Shown here piece after piece: positions 34,194 to 42,123 of a stretch of 46,701 bases of DNA. The translations under genes and the position numbers were made by a program. Numbering within the stretch: the first letter of the stretch is position 1; the number at the start of each line of letters is the position of its first letter. This DNA is from Pseudofrankia coriaricola. GTDB taxonomy: Bacteria > Actinomycetota > Actinomycetes > Frankiales > Frankiaceae. The DNA lies in the NCBI RefSeq assembly GCF_001854805.1, contig NZ_MBLO01000228.1, forward strand, positions 1-46,701, written 5' to 3'. The notes below the pieces were generated by a model. That model did no database searches. It was given only the letters and a program-made list of their open reading frames with translations, and was not told the origin of the DNA.

Positions 34194-35603
34194 TCAGGGC
34201 CAGGCGGGCCCGCCGGGCGGGACCGGGGCCCCGCGACGGCGCAACGCCGTTCTGGCCACGAAGGCGGCGAGGCCGGCCGCGATGCCGGCGAGCACCGCGG
34301 CGGCGAGGCCGCCCACCCAGGCCAGGGCACCGGGACCCGTCTCCTCGCCCGCCGCGGCCACGCCCGGGGGAACGCTGGCCGGAGCGCCAGGGGCCGGCGG
34401 TGTGGGCTCGGCGGCGCCGGTTCGGCCTTCGCCGGCCGTGCCAGCGCTCAGCAGAGCGTCCTCGTCGGTATTCAGGGAGTCAGGCTCAAGCGGGGTCGGC
34501 GTGACCAGCAGTGGGTTGGTGGCGACCGGTACCGGCACCGTGCGCAGCGCGGCCACCGGGTCGACGACGCCGTACCCGAACCACTCGTCGCGCCCCGACG
34601 GCCCGTTGTCGTCCGCGGTCCTGACCAGCAGGTCGATCACGCTCGGCGCGCCCAGCTCCGGATGCTCGGCCCTGACCAGCGCGACCACCCCGGCGACGAT
34701 CGCGGTCGAGTTGCTGGTCCCGTCGGCGGTCTGGGCGCCGGTCGGGGACAGCGCCACCGGGACAGGGGCGCGGATGCTGGGCGCCGGCGCCGCGAGCACC
34801 GCCAGCGGGCCGCTCGCGGAGCCGTCCCAGAAGTCGCCGCGGGGGTTCGAGCCGGTCACCGCGATGACGCCAGGGATGTTCGCCGGTGAGTTGATGGCGT
34901 GGTCGGCCGGATCGTGGTCATCGGAGTCGACGTTGCCCGCCGCGGCGACCACGACGACGTCGCGCGCGAGGGCGTAGCGCACGGCCGCCCGCTCGCCCGG
35001 GTCGGCGGGGCCGGAGGAACCGAGCGAGAGGCTGATCACCTTGGCACCCCGGTCCGTCGCCAGCCGGATCGACTCGGCCACCTCGTCGGAGTCGGTCTCG
35101 CGGCCGGTGGAGATCGAGAGGATCTTCGCGCCGGGCGCCACGCCGGCGAACCCGGTCGGCTGGCCGTCCGGCCCGACGGAGCGGGCGGCGACGATGCCGG
35201 CCATCGAGGTGCCGTGACCGTCCGGGTCGTCGTCGCGCAGCCCGTCCGGCGCCGCGTCGTCACCGATGCCGGCGCCTGGCAGGAGCTGACCGACGAGCGC
35301 AGGCACGGTCGGGTCGACGCCGCCGTCGATGATGGCCACCACGACGCCGGCACCGGTTGAGATCTCGTGCGCCTCGTCGAGCCGAAGCGTGGTCACGTAC
35401 CACGGGCCGGCCCCCCGCTGCGAGGCCAGCGCGGCCCCGCCGAGCCCCGGGGCCAGCAACAGCATCCCGCCGGCCAGCGCCGTCGCCAGCAGCCCCGGCA
35501 GGACACCCCGCCGGGACCGGCCGCCGAGGGAGGGCCCGGGTGACGCGGAGAGAGGTACGTGGGCCGGAGGCCGGCCGGGAAGGCGGACGGGCGCGGGTGA
35601 CAC
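34194..35603 (-). CDS. Mycosin-like subtilase (S8 serine protease), membrane-anchored
   Basis: A 469-residue subtilisin-family protease with a signal sequence (about residues 34-60) and a C-terminal membrane span followed by RTALRRRG, the layout of type VII secretion mycosins. The catalytic triad is Asp93 (VVAIIDGGVDP), His130 (PDGHGTSMAG) and Ser297 (ADGTSNSTAIVAG), with the oxyanion Asn in VVAAAGN. A Pro/Ala-rich linker precedes the anchor. Mycosins normally sit in ESX loci with EccB-EccE; none are nearby, so this is an orphan copy. GTG 35603 is chosen because AAGGGGG lies 7 nt upstream; the frame extends to 35690. Its stop is 40 bp from tyrS. Confidence 0.87.
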   Translation of the reverse strand: MSPAPVRLPGRPPAHVPLSASPGPSLGGRSRRGVLPGLLATALAGGMLLLAPGLGGAALASQRGAGPWYVTTLRLDEAHEISTGAGVVVAIIDGGVDPTVPALVGQLLPGAGIGDDAAPDGLRDDDPDGHGTSMAGIVAARSVGPDGQPTGFAGVAPGAKILSISTGRETDSDEVAESIRLATDRGAKVISLSLGSSGPADPGERAAVRYALARDVVVVAAAGNVDSDDHDPADHAINSPANIPGVIAVTGSNPRGDFWDGSASGPLAVLAAPAPSIRAPVPVALSPTGAQTADGTSNSTAIVAGVVALVRAEHPELGAPSVIDLLVRTADDNGPSGRDEWFGYGVVDPVAALRTVPVPVATNPLLVTPTPLEPDSLNTDEDALLSAGTAGEGRTGAAEPTPPAPGAPASVPPGVAAAGEETGPGALAWVGGLAAAVLAGIAAGLAAFVARTALRRRGAPVPPGGPAWP

Positions 35604-35867
35604 GGGCGCGCCCCCTTCAGCGAGCGGCGACGGCGCACCGCGAACCGCGGACACCTCCTGGTTTCCGGCAGTTTTCCACAACGAGGGCACTCAGGAGACG
35701 ACCGGTCTCGAACGTGACATCCCGCCCGGGCTAAGGACCGTCGGAGCCTCGCCACCAGAGCTCGCGCGGACACCCCGGAGCAGGGTCCCTGCCGGAGGTC
35801 CGCGATCTGGGAGGTAAGACTCAGCGCCCGATGGCCGTGCCGTGGTGGGGCGCTCCGCGGCCCTCGG
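35604..35867. other. Gene-free stretch upstream of the mycosin-like gene
   Basis: It should hold the mycosin promoter; none can be placed. A CTCAGCGCCCGATGG stretch at 35820-35834 matches part of the dispersed repeat core, perhaps a decayed fifth copy. Confidence 0.4.
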
Positions 35868-35937
35868 CCCTAGGCCGTGTCTGACGGCCTCCGGCCACGC
35901 GAGGCTCCGCCATCATCGCGTGGCCTTTGGCCTAGGG
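35868..35937 (-). terminator. Nested hairpin terminator after the GT2 gene
   Basis: An outer pair CCCTAGGCC (35868-35876) / GGCCTAGGG (35929-35937) encloses an inner pair GGCCACGCG (35893-35901) / CGCGTGGCC (35917-35925). It overlaps the stop codon of the glycosyltransferase gene. Confidence 0.7.
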
Positions 35938-37026
35938 CTTCGGCGGGCCGACCAGCAGGCCCTTGATGTACGCCGCGTGCTCCTGCGCGGTCGTGGTGCG
36001 GCCGCGGGCACGGGACAACATTGTCCGGCCGGCGTAACCCGCGACCAACAGGGAACGCATCGCGTTCACCCGGCCCGGCGCGTTGTGCTTGCGCATGTAG
36101 CGGATCATCGACGCGCCGCGCATCTGCAGCATCCAGGTCTTGGCCGCGCCGGACCCACCGGCCCCGTGCTGTACCAGCAGGTCGGTGCGCAGCTTCTGGT
36201 GCAGCCCCGCCTCCCGGATCGCCCGGCCGAGCGCCATGTCCTCGTTGTAGACGTAGAACGTCTCGTCGAAGGCTCCGAGGTCGAGGAAAGTCTGCCGGCG
36301 CACGGCCATGCAGGCTCCGGTCAGCCAGTCCGGCTCCATCGCCTTGCCGGGGACGGGCCTGGCGAACAGCGCGGACGACGGCGCGATCTTGTGAGCGCCG
36401 AGGACGTGCATCAGCACCCGCCGCGGGGTGGGCTCCCAGCCGCCGTTGCCCAGCTCCGGCTTGCCGTCGTGCCCCTTCATCGTCGCCGCGCTGGTGACCA
36501 GGGAGGGATCCTCACGCAGGTCACCCACCAGCGCCTCGATGATCTCGACGGTCGGCCGGCTGTCGGGGTTGCCAAGAATGACGTACTCGTAGGTCGACGA
36601 CCTGATGCCCATGTTGGCGGCCTTGGCGAAACCCTTGCCGCCGCCGGAATCGAGGTAGCGGCCATTCGGCCGGCCCGCCACCAGCTCGTGGACCCGGTCG
36701 GCGCCCTTGGCGTTGTCGATGATGACGACCGGCATGTCCAGGGGGAGGCCGGCGAGCATCTGCTCGAGCTGCCCACGACTGTGGAAGCTGACGATGACGA
36801 CCTCGTACGCCCACCGTGGATCGGCCACGGGCTCAGTCTGCCAGGCCACCTTGGCGAACCCGTCGACGGCCGGGCCGTGCTCGCCCACAGCCGCCGGGCG
36901 GTCGCTGACCCATGACGGCCGCAGGCCCGGCTCGTCGCCCGTCGTCTCCTGGTGCCTCGGCGCCGCCGGCCTGGCCCCGGCGGCCTCGGCGCCGTGATCC
37001 CCCGCGGTGGTCCACTGGTCGGTCAC
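35932..37026 (-). CDS. GT2-family glycosyltransferase
   Basis: A 364-residue GT-A enzyme. YEVVIVSFHSRGQLEQML opens the fold, VVIIDNAKGADRVHEL follows, GGGKGFAKAANMGIRSSTYEY leads into VILGNPDSRP (NPD as the metal-site motif), and DWLTGACMAVRRQTFLDLGA plus FDETFYVYNEDMALGRAIR form the acceptor/catalytic region. The pattern is that of rhamnosyl- or hexosyl-transferases of surface glycans. The first 75 residues are low complexity. GTG 37026 is chosen because AGGGGAG lies about 8 nt upstream; the open frame to 37404 overlaps the neighbouring gene. It follows the GT2 gene at 37076-38470 by 49 bp, so the two form an operon. Confidence 0.88.
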   Translation of the reverse strand: MTDQWTTAGDHGAEAAGARPAAPRHQETTGDEPGLRPSWVSDRPAAVGEHGPAVDGFAKVAWQTEPVADPRWAYEVVIVSFHSRGQLEQMLAGLPLDMPVVIIDNAKGADRVHELVAGRPNGRYLDSGGGKGFAKAANMGIRSSTYEYVILGNPDSRPTVEIIEALVGDLREDPSLVTSAATMKGHDGKPELGNGGWEPTPRRVLMHVLGAHKIAPSSALFARPVPGKAMEPDWLTGACMAVRRQTFLDLGAFDETFYVYNEDMALGRAIREAGLHQKLRTDLLVQHGAGGSGAAKTWMLQMRGASMIRYMRKHNAPGRVNAMRSLLVAGYAGRTMLSRARGRTTTAQEHAAYIKGLLVGPPKP

Positions 37027-37075
37027 CGTCACAACTCCCCTAGTGCGCCTTCTGGCCGCCTGTCCCGCCACCGGC

Positions 37076-38470
37076 CTACTGCGCCGGCCCGTAGGTCCGC
37101 GCCTGTCCCTGAGACTGCGTGGAACCAAAACCATCCCCATATTCGCCTTGCTCGAACGCCTTGGGGTCGTAGATCCGGCCGGACCCGAAGCCCGGCGGCA
37201 TGAGGATCGGACCCGTTGCCGCCGCCTCGGGGCCGATGACCGGCTCACCAGCGTCGAGGGCGCCTCGCGCGGCGGGCGCGCCGCCGCCACCCGGTGCGGG
37301 CTGTTCGCCCGGCGCGGTCGGGGCCGGTGTCGCCGCCGATGCCAGTCGCTCCGGCTTCGGCCAGACGGCCGGCCGGTCGTGCGCGAGGAAGCGGCGCACC
37401 CCACCCAGCGCCACCGCCTGCAGGAAGAACACCTGCGCGGCCAGCCTCGTCGGGCCCGGTGGCGTCCTGCCCACCGCGAGCGCCCCGGCGCTGCCCGCGC
37501 CGACGAGGTTGCCGGCGAGGAAAATCCGCGCGGCCCAGCTGTGCCGCGCCGCCGGAACGCTCATCGCGACCAGCGCGACGTGCGCCATCGGGCCGAACGA
37601 CGAGCGCACCACCCGGTGCCCCCACAGCTGCGGGGTGACCAGCAGCGCTCCCGGCGCCATGGTCGCGCGGCGCCGCCACATCATGTCGAGGTTGCCGGCG
37701 ACGATCCGCGTCCGTCGCTCCCACTCCTCGGTGTACGTCGGGCTCGACGTCTCGACCGAGTAGGCCTCGGGCTCGTAGACCACCCGCAGACCGCTCTCGA
37801 GGACGTCCAGGGCAAGCCAGGCGTCGTCGACCGCGGTGTCCCCGGGCAGCTGGCGAAACGCCTCCCGGCGGAACGCCAGGAACTCACCGACGACCCCGAT
37901 CGTCGCGCCCGTCGCCGACTCGCAGCGCTTGAGCCAGGACTCGAACTTCCAGTAGAAGCCCTGCGCTCCCTGCGGGTCGTCGACCTGCTTCTCGCCGGCG
38001 ACGGCGCCCACGGTCGGGTCGCCGAAGTGCCGCATCGCGGCGCGCATCGCTCCGGGCGCGAGCGACGCGTTGGCGTCGGTGAGCAGGACGATGTCGTTGG
38101 TGGCCGCCGAGACACCACGGTTGACGGCGCGTGCCTTGCCCAGCCGCTCGCCGGAGGAGAGGACCCGCACTCCGGCGCGGCGCGCGGCGGTCGCGGTGTC
38201 CTCGTCGTCGGCGACTACGATGATCTCCATCGGGCCCGGGTAGTCGGCGGCCAGCAGCTCGTCGAGCTTGGTACCGATGACCGCGGCCTCTCGGTAGGCC
38301 GCGACGACGACACTCACCGATGGCCATTCGTCCGGGTCCGTCGGCGTCACCGGGGTGAGGCCCCGGCTCTTCAGCCCGATGTAAACCGGATACAGAACGT
38401 GACCATAGAGGGTCGCCGCCCCGAGAAGGGCGACGGTGGCGCCACGGCCGAGGGCCCGCACTCCTGCCAT
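37076..38470 (-). CDS. Membrane GT2 glycosyltransferase (processive-type)
   Basis: A 464-residue integral membrane glycosyltransferase. An N-terminal span (VALLGAATLYGHVLYPVYIG) is followed by the GT2 domain: SVSVVVAAYREAAVIGTKL, IIVVADDEDT, VLLTDANASL, EFLAFRREAF and TAVDDAWLALDVLESG, then ERRTRIVAGN in the position of the QxxRW motif. Further hydrophobic segments near residues 325-400 precede a Pro/Gly-rich tail. It resembles chitin/hyaluronan synthase-like enzymes, but the product is unknown. ATG 38470 has no Shine-Dalgarno; a TACGGT hexamer ends 8 nt upstream, so a leaderless mRNA is likely. It is divergent to the GT4 gene at 38746, which also looks leaderless. Confidence 0.87.
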   Translation of the reverse strand: MAGVRALGRGATVALLGAATLYGHVLYPVYIGLKSRGLTPVTPTDPDEWPSVSVVVAAYREAAVIGTKLDELLAADYPGPMEIIVVADDEDTATAARRAGVRVLSSGERLGKARAVNRGVSAATNDIVLLTDANASLAPGAMRAAMRHFGDPTVGAVAGEKQVDDPQGAQGFYWKFESWLKRCESATGATIGVVGEFLAFRREAFRQLPGDTAVDDAWLALDVLESGLRVVYEPEAYSVETSSPTYTEEWERRTRIVAGNLDMMWRRRATMAPGALLVTPQLWGHRVVRSSFGPMAHVALVAMSVPAARHSWAARIFLAGNLVGAGSAGALAVGRTPPGPTRLAAQVFFLQAVALGGVRRFLAHDRPAVWPKPERLASAATPAPTAPGEQPAPGGGGAPAARGALDAGEPVIGPEAAATGPILMPPGFGSGRIYDPKAFEQGEYGDGFGSTQSQGQARTYGPAQ

Positions 38471-38478
38471 GACAAGTA

Positions 38479-38484
38479 ACCGTA
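38479..38484 (-). promoter_or_regulatory. Candidate -10 element for the GT2 operon
   Basis: TACGGT on the minus strand, 8 nt before ATG 38470, with no Shine-Dalgarno between. Confidence 0.4.
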
Positions 38485-38732
38485 GCTGCCTTGGGTCACC
38501 AGGGATCGATGGGGGCGCCGCGCGTCGCGCCGCATACGGACGGATGTGTCTCCGGACACTCACGAAGGTCACCACGGCCCGCCAACCGCCTGCGTCGCCA
38601 CTCGGCGAACCGCCAGATCGCGACACTTCGCCCAGCTCGCCCGCACCTAACCTACAAGCGGCCAGCCACAGCACTCCCAAAAGACAACAGACCGAGGAGG
38701 ATGGGGCTGGCGGGTACTACCGGCCCGCGGGC

Positions 38733-38738
38733 TACAGT
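38733..38738 (+). promoter_or_regulatory. Candidate -10 element for the leaderless GT4 gene
   Basis: TACAGT followed by exactly 7 nt (GAGCGCC) and GTG at 38746. This is the standard actinobacterial leaderless arrangement. Confidence 0.55.
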
Positions 38739-38745
38739 GAGCGCC

Positions 38746-39966
38746 GTGAGCGACGCCGAACGCTGGATCGTGGTCGTCGAGGAGCCGTTCCTGCCGGCCG
38801 ACGCGGGCGGGCGCGTCGAGACCTTCGGCTTTCTGACGGCGGCTTCGAACGCCGGTATCCGCATGCAGCTGCTGGTTCCGACCCGCGACGAGCTCGATGT
38901 CGAGGCCTACGAGGCCGCCGTCCCCGGAGCCGCCGTAATCCGGCTGCCGCGGGACCCGAGCCCGTTGGCACACCTGCGCGCGCAGCCATACATGTACGCC
39001 TCCCGGCCGGTCGGCCCGCTGCGCCGGGCGCTCCAGGCCACCCCGCCCCGAGCGGAAGCTGTGATCAGCTACAGCTACCGAGGGTCACACCTCGGCGAGG
39101 AGATCGCTCGGATCTGGCGCCTCCCGCATCTCGTGCGGGCGCACAACATCGAGTCGGAGTTCTTCAAGGCCCTGGCGCGCAGTTCGTCCGGCCCGCGCGC
39201 CGCCGCCTACGAGATGGAGTACCGCAAGCTCCAGCTGGCCGAGCGGACGCTGTACCACTCGCCACTGGTGACGGCGATCGGCGACATCTCGATCGAGGAC
39301 CACCTGTGGCGCAGCGAGCGGGCCAGCGTGGCGACATTCCACCTGCCGCCGTTCCTGCCGCTCGACGTACTGGCCCCGGGCGGCGTTTCCGCCGCCGCCG
39401 GCGCGGACGTGCCCCGACGGGCGCCCGCGACGCTGGTGTTCGTCGGCTCGCTCGACACACCACCGAACATCGAGGCATTGCACTGGTTCGTCGACAGCTG
39501 CTGGGCCGCCATTCGGGCGCGCTACCCGGAGGCGGTGTTCCAGGTGGTGGGCCGCCGGCCGGAGCCGGGGCTCGCCGACTGGCTGGGCGGGATCACCGGC
39601 GTCGAGCTGTACACCGACGTCCCGAGCACCGACGAGTACGTGTCGGCGGCGACGGTGTCCGTGAATCCGATGCGGTCCGGTTCCGGGGTGAACATCAAGG
39701 CCGTCGCGGCGATGGCTCTCGGCACGCCGGTGGTGAGCACCCGCACGGGCAGCCGGGGACTGAACTGGGAGGCCGGCACCCACCTGTCCGTCGCGGACGA
39801 GCCGGCGTCGTTCGTCGACGCGGTCTGTGGCCTGCTGGCCGACCCTGGGCGGGCGCAGCTGCTCGGCCGGTCCGGCCGCGCGTACGTCCTGCGCAACCTG
39901 GGCCACGAGGCCCTGCTGCAGCTCATGCGCGACCAACTGCCGCCGGTCACCACAGCTGCCAACTGA
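38746..39966 (+). CDS. GT4-like glycosyltransferase
   Basis: A 406-residue GT-B glycosyltransferase. The N-terminal domain begins RWIVVVEEPFLPADAGGRVE with TFGFLTAASNAGI. The linker has HLVRAHNIESEFFKALA, similar to EpsH1/PEP-CTERM-type sugar transferases. The donor domain has LVFVGSLDTPPNIEALHWF, FQVVGRRPEPGLADWL, VELYTDVPSTDEYV and VSVNPMRSGSGVNIKAVAAM. The sugar is unknown. GTG 38746 is chosen because of the TACAGT-N7-GTG arrangement and because sequence before it is not conserved-looking; the frame is open to 38491. It is the last carbohydrate gene before the housekeeping block, and its 3' end is partly duplicated 119 bp downstream. Confidence 0.87.
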   Translation: MSDAERWIVVVEEPFLPADAGGRVETFGFLTAASNAGIRMQLLVPTRDELDVEAYEAAVPGAAVIRLPRDPSPLAHLRAQPYMYASRPVGPLRRALQATPPRAEAVISYSYRGSHLGEEIARIWRLPHLVRAHNIESEFFKALARSSSGPRAAAYEMEYRKLQLAERTLYHSPLVTAIGDISIEDHLWRSERASVATFHLPPFLPLDVLAPGGVSAAAGADVPRRAPATLVFVGSLDTPPNIEALHWFVDSCWAAIRARYPEAVFQVVGRRPEPGLADWLGGITGVELYTDVPSTDEYVSAATVSVNPMRSGSGVNIKAVAAMALGTPVVSTRTGSRGLNWEAGTHLSVADEPASFVDAVCGLLADPGRAQLLGRSGRAYVLRNLGHEALLQLMRDQLPPVTTAAN

Positions 39967-40131
39967 GCCGCACCCACCCGACCACAGCCAGTGACGGCGC
40001 CTCTAGCACACCACCAAACCCGCAACACATACACGACCAACCTGCCGACATCGCCGCGGCACCGGCCACCACAACTACCAGCTAAGCCGCACCCACCCGA
40101 CCACAGCCAGTGACGGCGCCTCTAGCGCAGC
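39966..40131. repeat. 119-bp spaced imperfect tandem duplication, part of composite repeat copy D
   Basis: A roughly 41-bp block beginning AGCCGCACCCACCCGACCAC occurs at 39966-40006 and again at 40085-40125. Similarity reaches back into the end of the GT4 gene (ACAGCTGCCAACTGAGCC against ACAACTACCAGCTAAGCC), so the duplication included its last codons. The block shares CCAGTGACGGCGC with copy A near 3705. Confidence 0.85.
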
Positions 40132-40303
40132 GTCAAACCAGCCACCTCCTCAACCCCGCACCACGCGAGCCACGGCCATAAGCCTCTATCCGGCACCACG
40201 CAGGGGAGGACGCTCAGCGTCCGACCGGCAGGGCGGCGCGTCCAGCGCCCGCACGCCGCTCAGCGTCCGACCGGCAGGGCGGCGCGTCCAGCGCCCGCAC
40301 GCC
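40130..40303. repeat. Dispersed intergenic composite repeat, copy D, ending in a 46-bp tandem
   Basis: It carries CAAACCAGCCACCTCCTC, AGCCACGGCCATAAGCC and GGCACCACGCAGGGGAGGAC, in the order of the other copies. The core GGACGCTCAGCGTCC keeps its palindrome with both arms changed. Two perfect 46-bp units, 40212-40257 and 40258-40303, then run right up to the pth stop codon. Confidence 0.85.
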
Positions 40304-40891
40304 CTATGCGAGGGCGTGGAAGCGGTTCTGGGCGGGCTCCAGGCCCTCGCTCACCAGCGCCTCGACCGCGTCGGCGGCCCGGTCCACGAGGAAGGGCACT
40401 TCCTTGCGCTCCGGCCCGGCGAAGTCGCGCAGGACGAAGGCGGCCGGGTCCATCCGCCCCGGCGGGCGGCCGATGCCGAAGCGGACCCGCAGGTAGTCAC
40501 GGGTCCCCAGCGACGAGGTGATGGACTTCAGCCCGTTGTGCCCGTTGTCACCGCCGCCGCGCTTGAGCCGCACCGCGCCGAACGGGATGTCGAGCTCGTC
40601 GTGCACCACGATCAGCCGCGCCGGGTCGACCTTGAAGAACGCGCGCAACGAGGCGACCGGCGGCCCGGAGACGTTCATGTAGGACCGGGTTCGCGCCAGC
40701 ACGACCGCCTCGCCGCCGAGCCGGATCTGGGCGGCGTCCGCGCGGGCCTTGTGGGAGCGCAGCCGGGCACCGTGCCGCTCGGCGAGCATGTCGACGACCA
40801 GGTAGCCGGCGTTGTGCCGGGTGCTCGCGTACTCCGCGCCCGGATTGCCCAGCCCGATGACCAGCCAGGCCCCGCCGTCCTCGCCCGCCAT
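40304..40891 (-). CDS. pth: Peptidyl-tRNA hydrolase
   Basis: A 195-residue Pth, which recycles peptidyl-tRNA released from stalled ribosomes. Motifs are [21 protein letters not shown] (catalytic His26), RSYMNVSG (Asn73), [11 protein letters not shown] (Asp98), [13 protein letters not shown] (Asn116, Asn119) and [10 protein letters not shown]. The length is normal. ATG 40891 is the natural start; AAAGGG lies just upstream on the minus strand. It lies 126 bp downstream of rplY, the usual actinobacterial pairing. The region after its stop is a repeat element rather than the usual neighbour mfd. Confidence 0.96.
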   Translation of the reverse strand: MAGEDGGAWLVIGLGNPGAEYASTRHNAGYLVVDMLAERHGARLRSHKARADAAQIRLGGEAVVLARTRSYMNVSGPPVASLRAFFKVDPARLIVVHDELDIPFGAVRLKRGGGDNGHNGLKSITSSLGTRDYLRVRFGIGRPPGRMDPAAFVLRDFAGPERKEVPFLVDRAADAVEALVSEGLEPAQNRFHALA

Positions 40892-41017
40892 CCCTTTTGC
40901 CCGCCGCTATCCGCCGTCGAGGCGCTGGGTGCACCCACGAACTTAGTACCGAGAATACCGACCTGGACCAGGTAGGCCCGGGGCTGGACGGCGTCAGCCG
41001 CACAGCCCCGGGCGAGC

Positions 41018-41656
41018 CTAGGAAGCGGTGATCGTCGACTCGGCCTCGACCGACTCGCCCTCCGCGGACTCACCGATCTCCGCCTCGTGCTGGGCCGCGG
41101 TCGGCTTGAGCAGCACCTGCACGACGACGACCTCGGCGTCGATCTCCAGGGTCACACCGGGCGGCAGGATGAGCTGACCGGCGGAGATGCTCGAACCGGG
41201 CCCGAGGCCCGCGACGCTGACCTCCAGCGAGCCCGGGATCGAGGTCGCCGGCGCGCTCACCGACACGGTGTTGTTCTGCACGTCAATGATCGCGTCCGGG
41301 TGGGCGTCACCGACGACCACCACCGGGACGTCGACCGTGACCTTCTCGCCGCGGCGGACGAGAACCAGGTCGACGTGCTCGAAGGTTCCCCTGATGGGGT
41401 GACGCTGGATGTCCTTCGGGAGCGCGAGCTCCGTGGCGTCACCCAGGTCGAGAGTGAGCAGGACGTTGGTGCCCGCGTCGGTCTTGAACGCGTGCAGCAG
41501 CTCCCGGTGGGACAGCGCGACGTGGCGCGGCGGTTGGCCGTGACCGTACAGGACGGCCGGAACCTTGCCGGCCCGACGGGTGCGACGAGCGCCGCCCTTC
41601 CCGAATTCGGTGCGCGGCTCCGCGACGATGCGGACCTCGGACATGGCGGTGCTCAT
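41018..41656 (-). CDS. rplY: 50S ribosomal protein L25/general stress protein Ctc
   Basis: A 212-residue CTC-type L25 protein that binds 5S rRNA. The N-terminal L25 domain has VRIVAEPRTEFGKGGARRTR, GKVPAVLYGHG, HVALSHRELLHAF and LPKDIQRHPIRGTFEHVDLV. The C-terminal beta domain (KVTVDVPVVVVGDAHPD onward) and a Glu/Ser-rich acidic tail follow, as usual for actinobacteria. ATG 41656 or the ATG four codons later (MSEVRIV) could be the start; the latter has GAGG about 11 nt upstream and matches typical N-termini better. The long gap upstream contains a complex hairpin at 41733-41771. In many actinobacteria prs and glmU precede rplY; they are absent here. Confidence 0.95.
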   Translation of the reverse strand: MSTAMSEVRIVAEPRTEFGKGGARRTRRAGKVPAVLYGHGQPPRHVALSHRELLHAFKTDAGTNVLLTLDLGDATELALPKDIQRHPIRGTFEHVDLVLVRRGEKVTVDVPVVVVGDAHPDAIIDVQNNTVSVSAPATSIPGSLEVSVAGLGPGSSISAGQLILPPGVTLEIDAEVVVVQVLLKPTAAQHEAEIGESAEGESVEAESTITAS

Positions 41657-41732
41657 CCTCTCACGACTGGCTCAGGTGCTGGCGGGGCCTGGACGACGAC
41701 AGGATCTCGTGCCATGGGCAGAGCGTCTGTAT

Positions 41733-41771
41733 GTCTGAGTCTGTGGTCTGGAAACAGAGCCAGACTCAGAC
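41733..41771 (-). promoter_or_regulatory. Structured element in the rplY upstream region
   Basis: An outer 11-bp perfect stem, GTCTGAGTCTG / CAGACTCAGAC, encloses an inner short stem (TCTG/CAGA) closed by four bases, GAAA on the plus strand. It lies about 77 bp upstream of the rplY start. It could be a 5' leader structure controlling rplY or an attenuator. The rest of the 41657-42069 gap shows no gene. Confidence 0.5.
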
Positions 41772-42057
41772 GCCGCCGTCGTCATCAGGATCGCGGCTCT
41801 TCACAGTACCCGACGCGTGTCCAGCCCCACGTCTGTCCCCTCCCCACAACACCGTCAGCAATGCCGGGAGATTTCACCCGGCAGTGGACCGCCGCCTCCC
41901 GCCGGTACCGAACCGCGCCGTGCCGCGCGGGCCCAACCCGCCAGCCGGGCGCGGCGGCGCGGGCGGCGCGAGAAGCGGAATGCGCCTCGACCGGCCGGTG
42001 CGCCGCCGAAGCGCGGTCAGCGCCGGATAGGTTCTGCGTGGAAGGCAGGCCTCTCGG

Positions 42058-42063
42058 AAGGAG
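42058..42063 (+). promoter_or_regulatory. Strong Shine-Dalgarno sequence implying a CTG start for ispE
   Basis: AAGGAG is followed by 6 nt and an in-frame CTG at 42070, 18 codons before the GTG at 42124. The GTG itself has no Shine-Dalgarno. Confidence 0.45.
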
Positions 42064-42123
42064 CCCCAGCTGTCCACCGAGCTGTCCACCGGACCCACCG
42101 GACTCGCGCGCGCCGGCGCCGCT

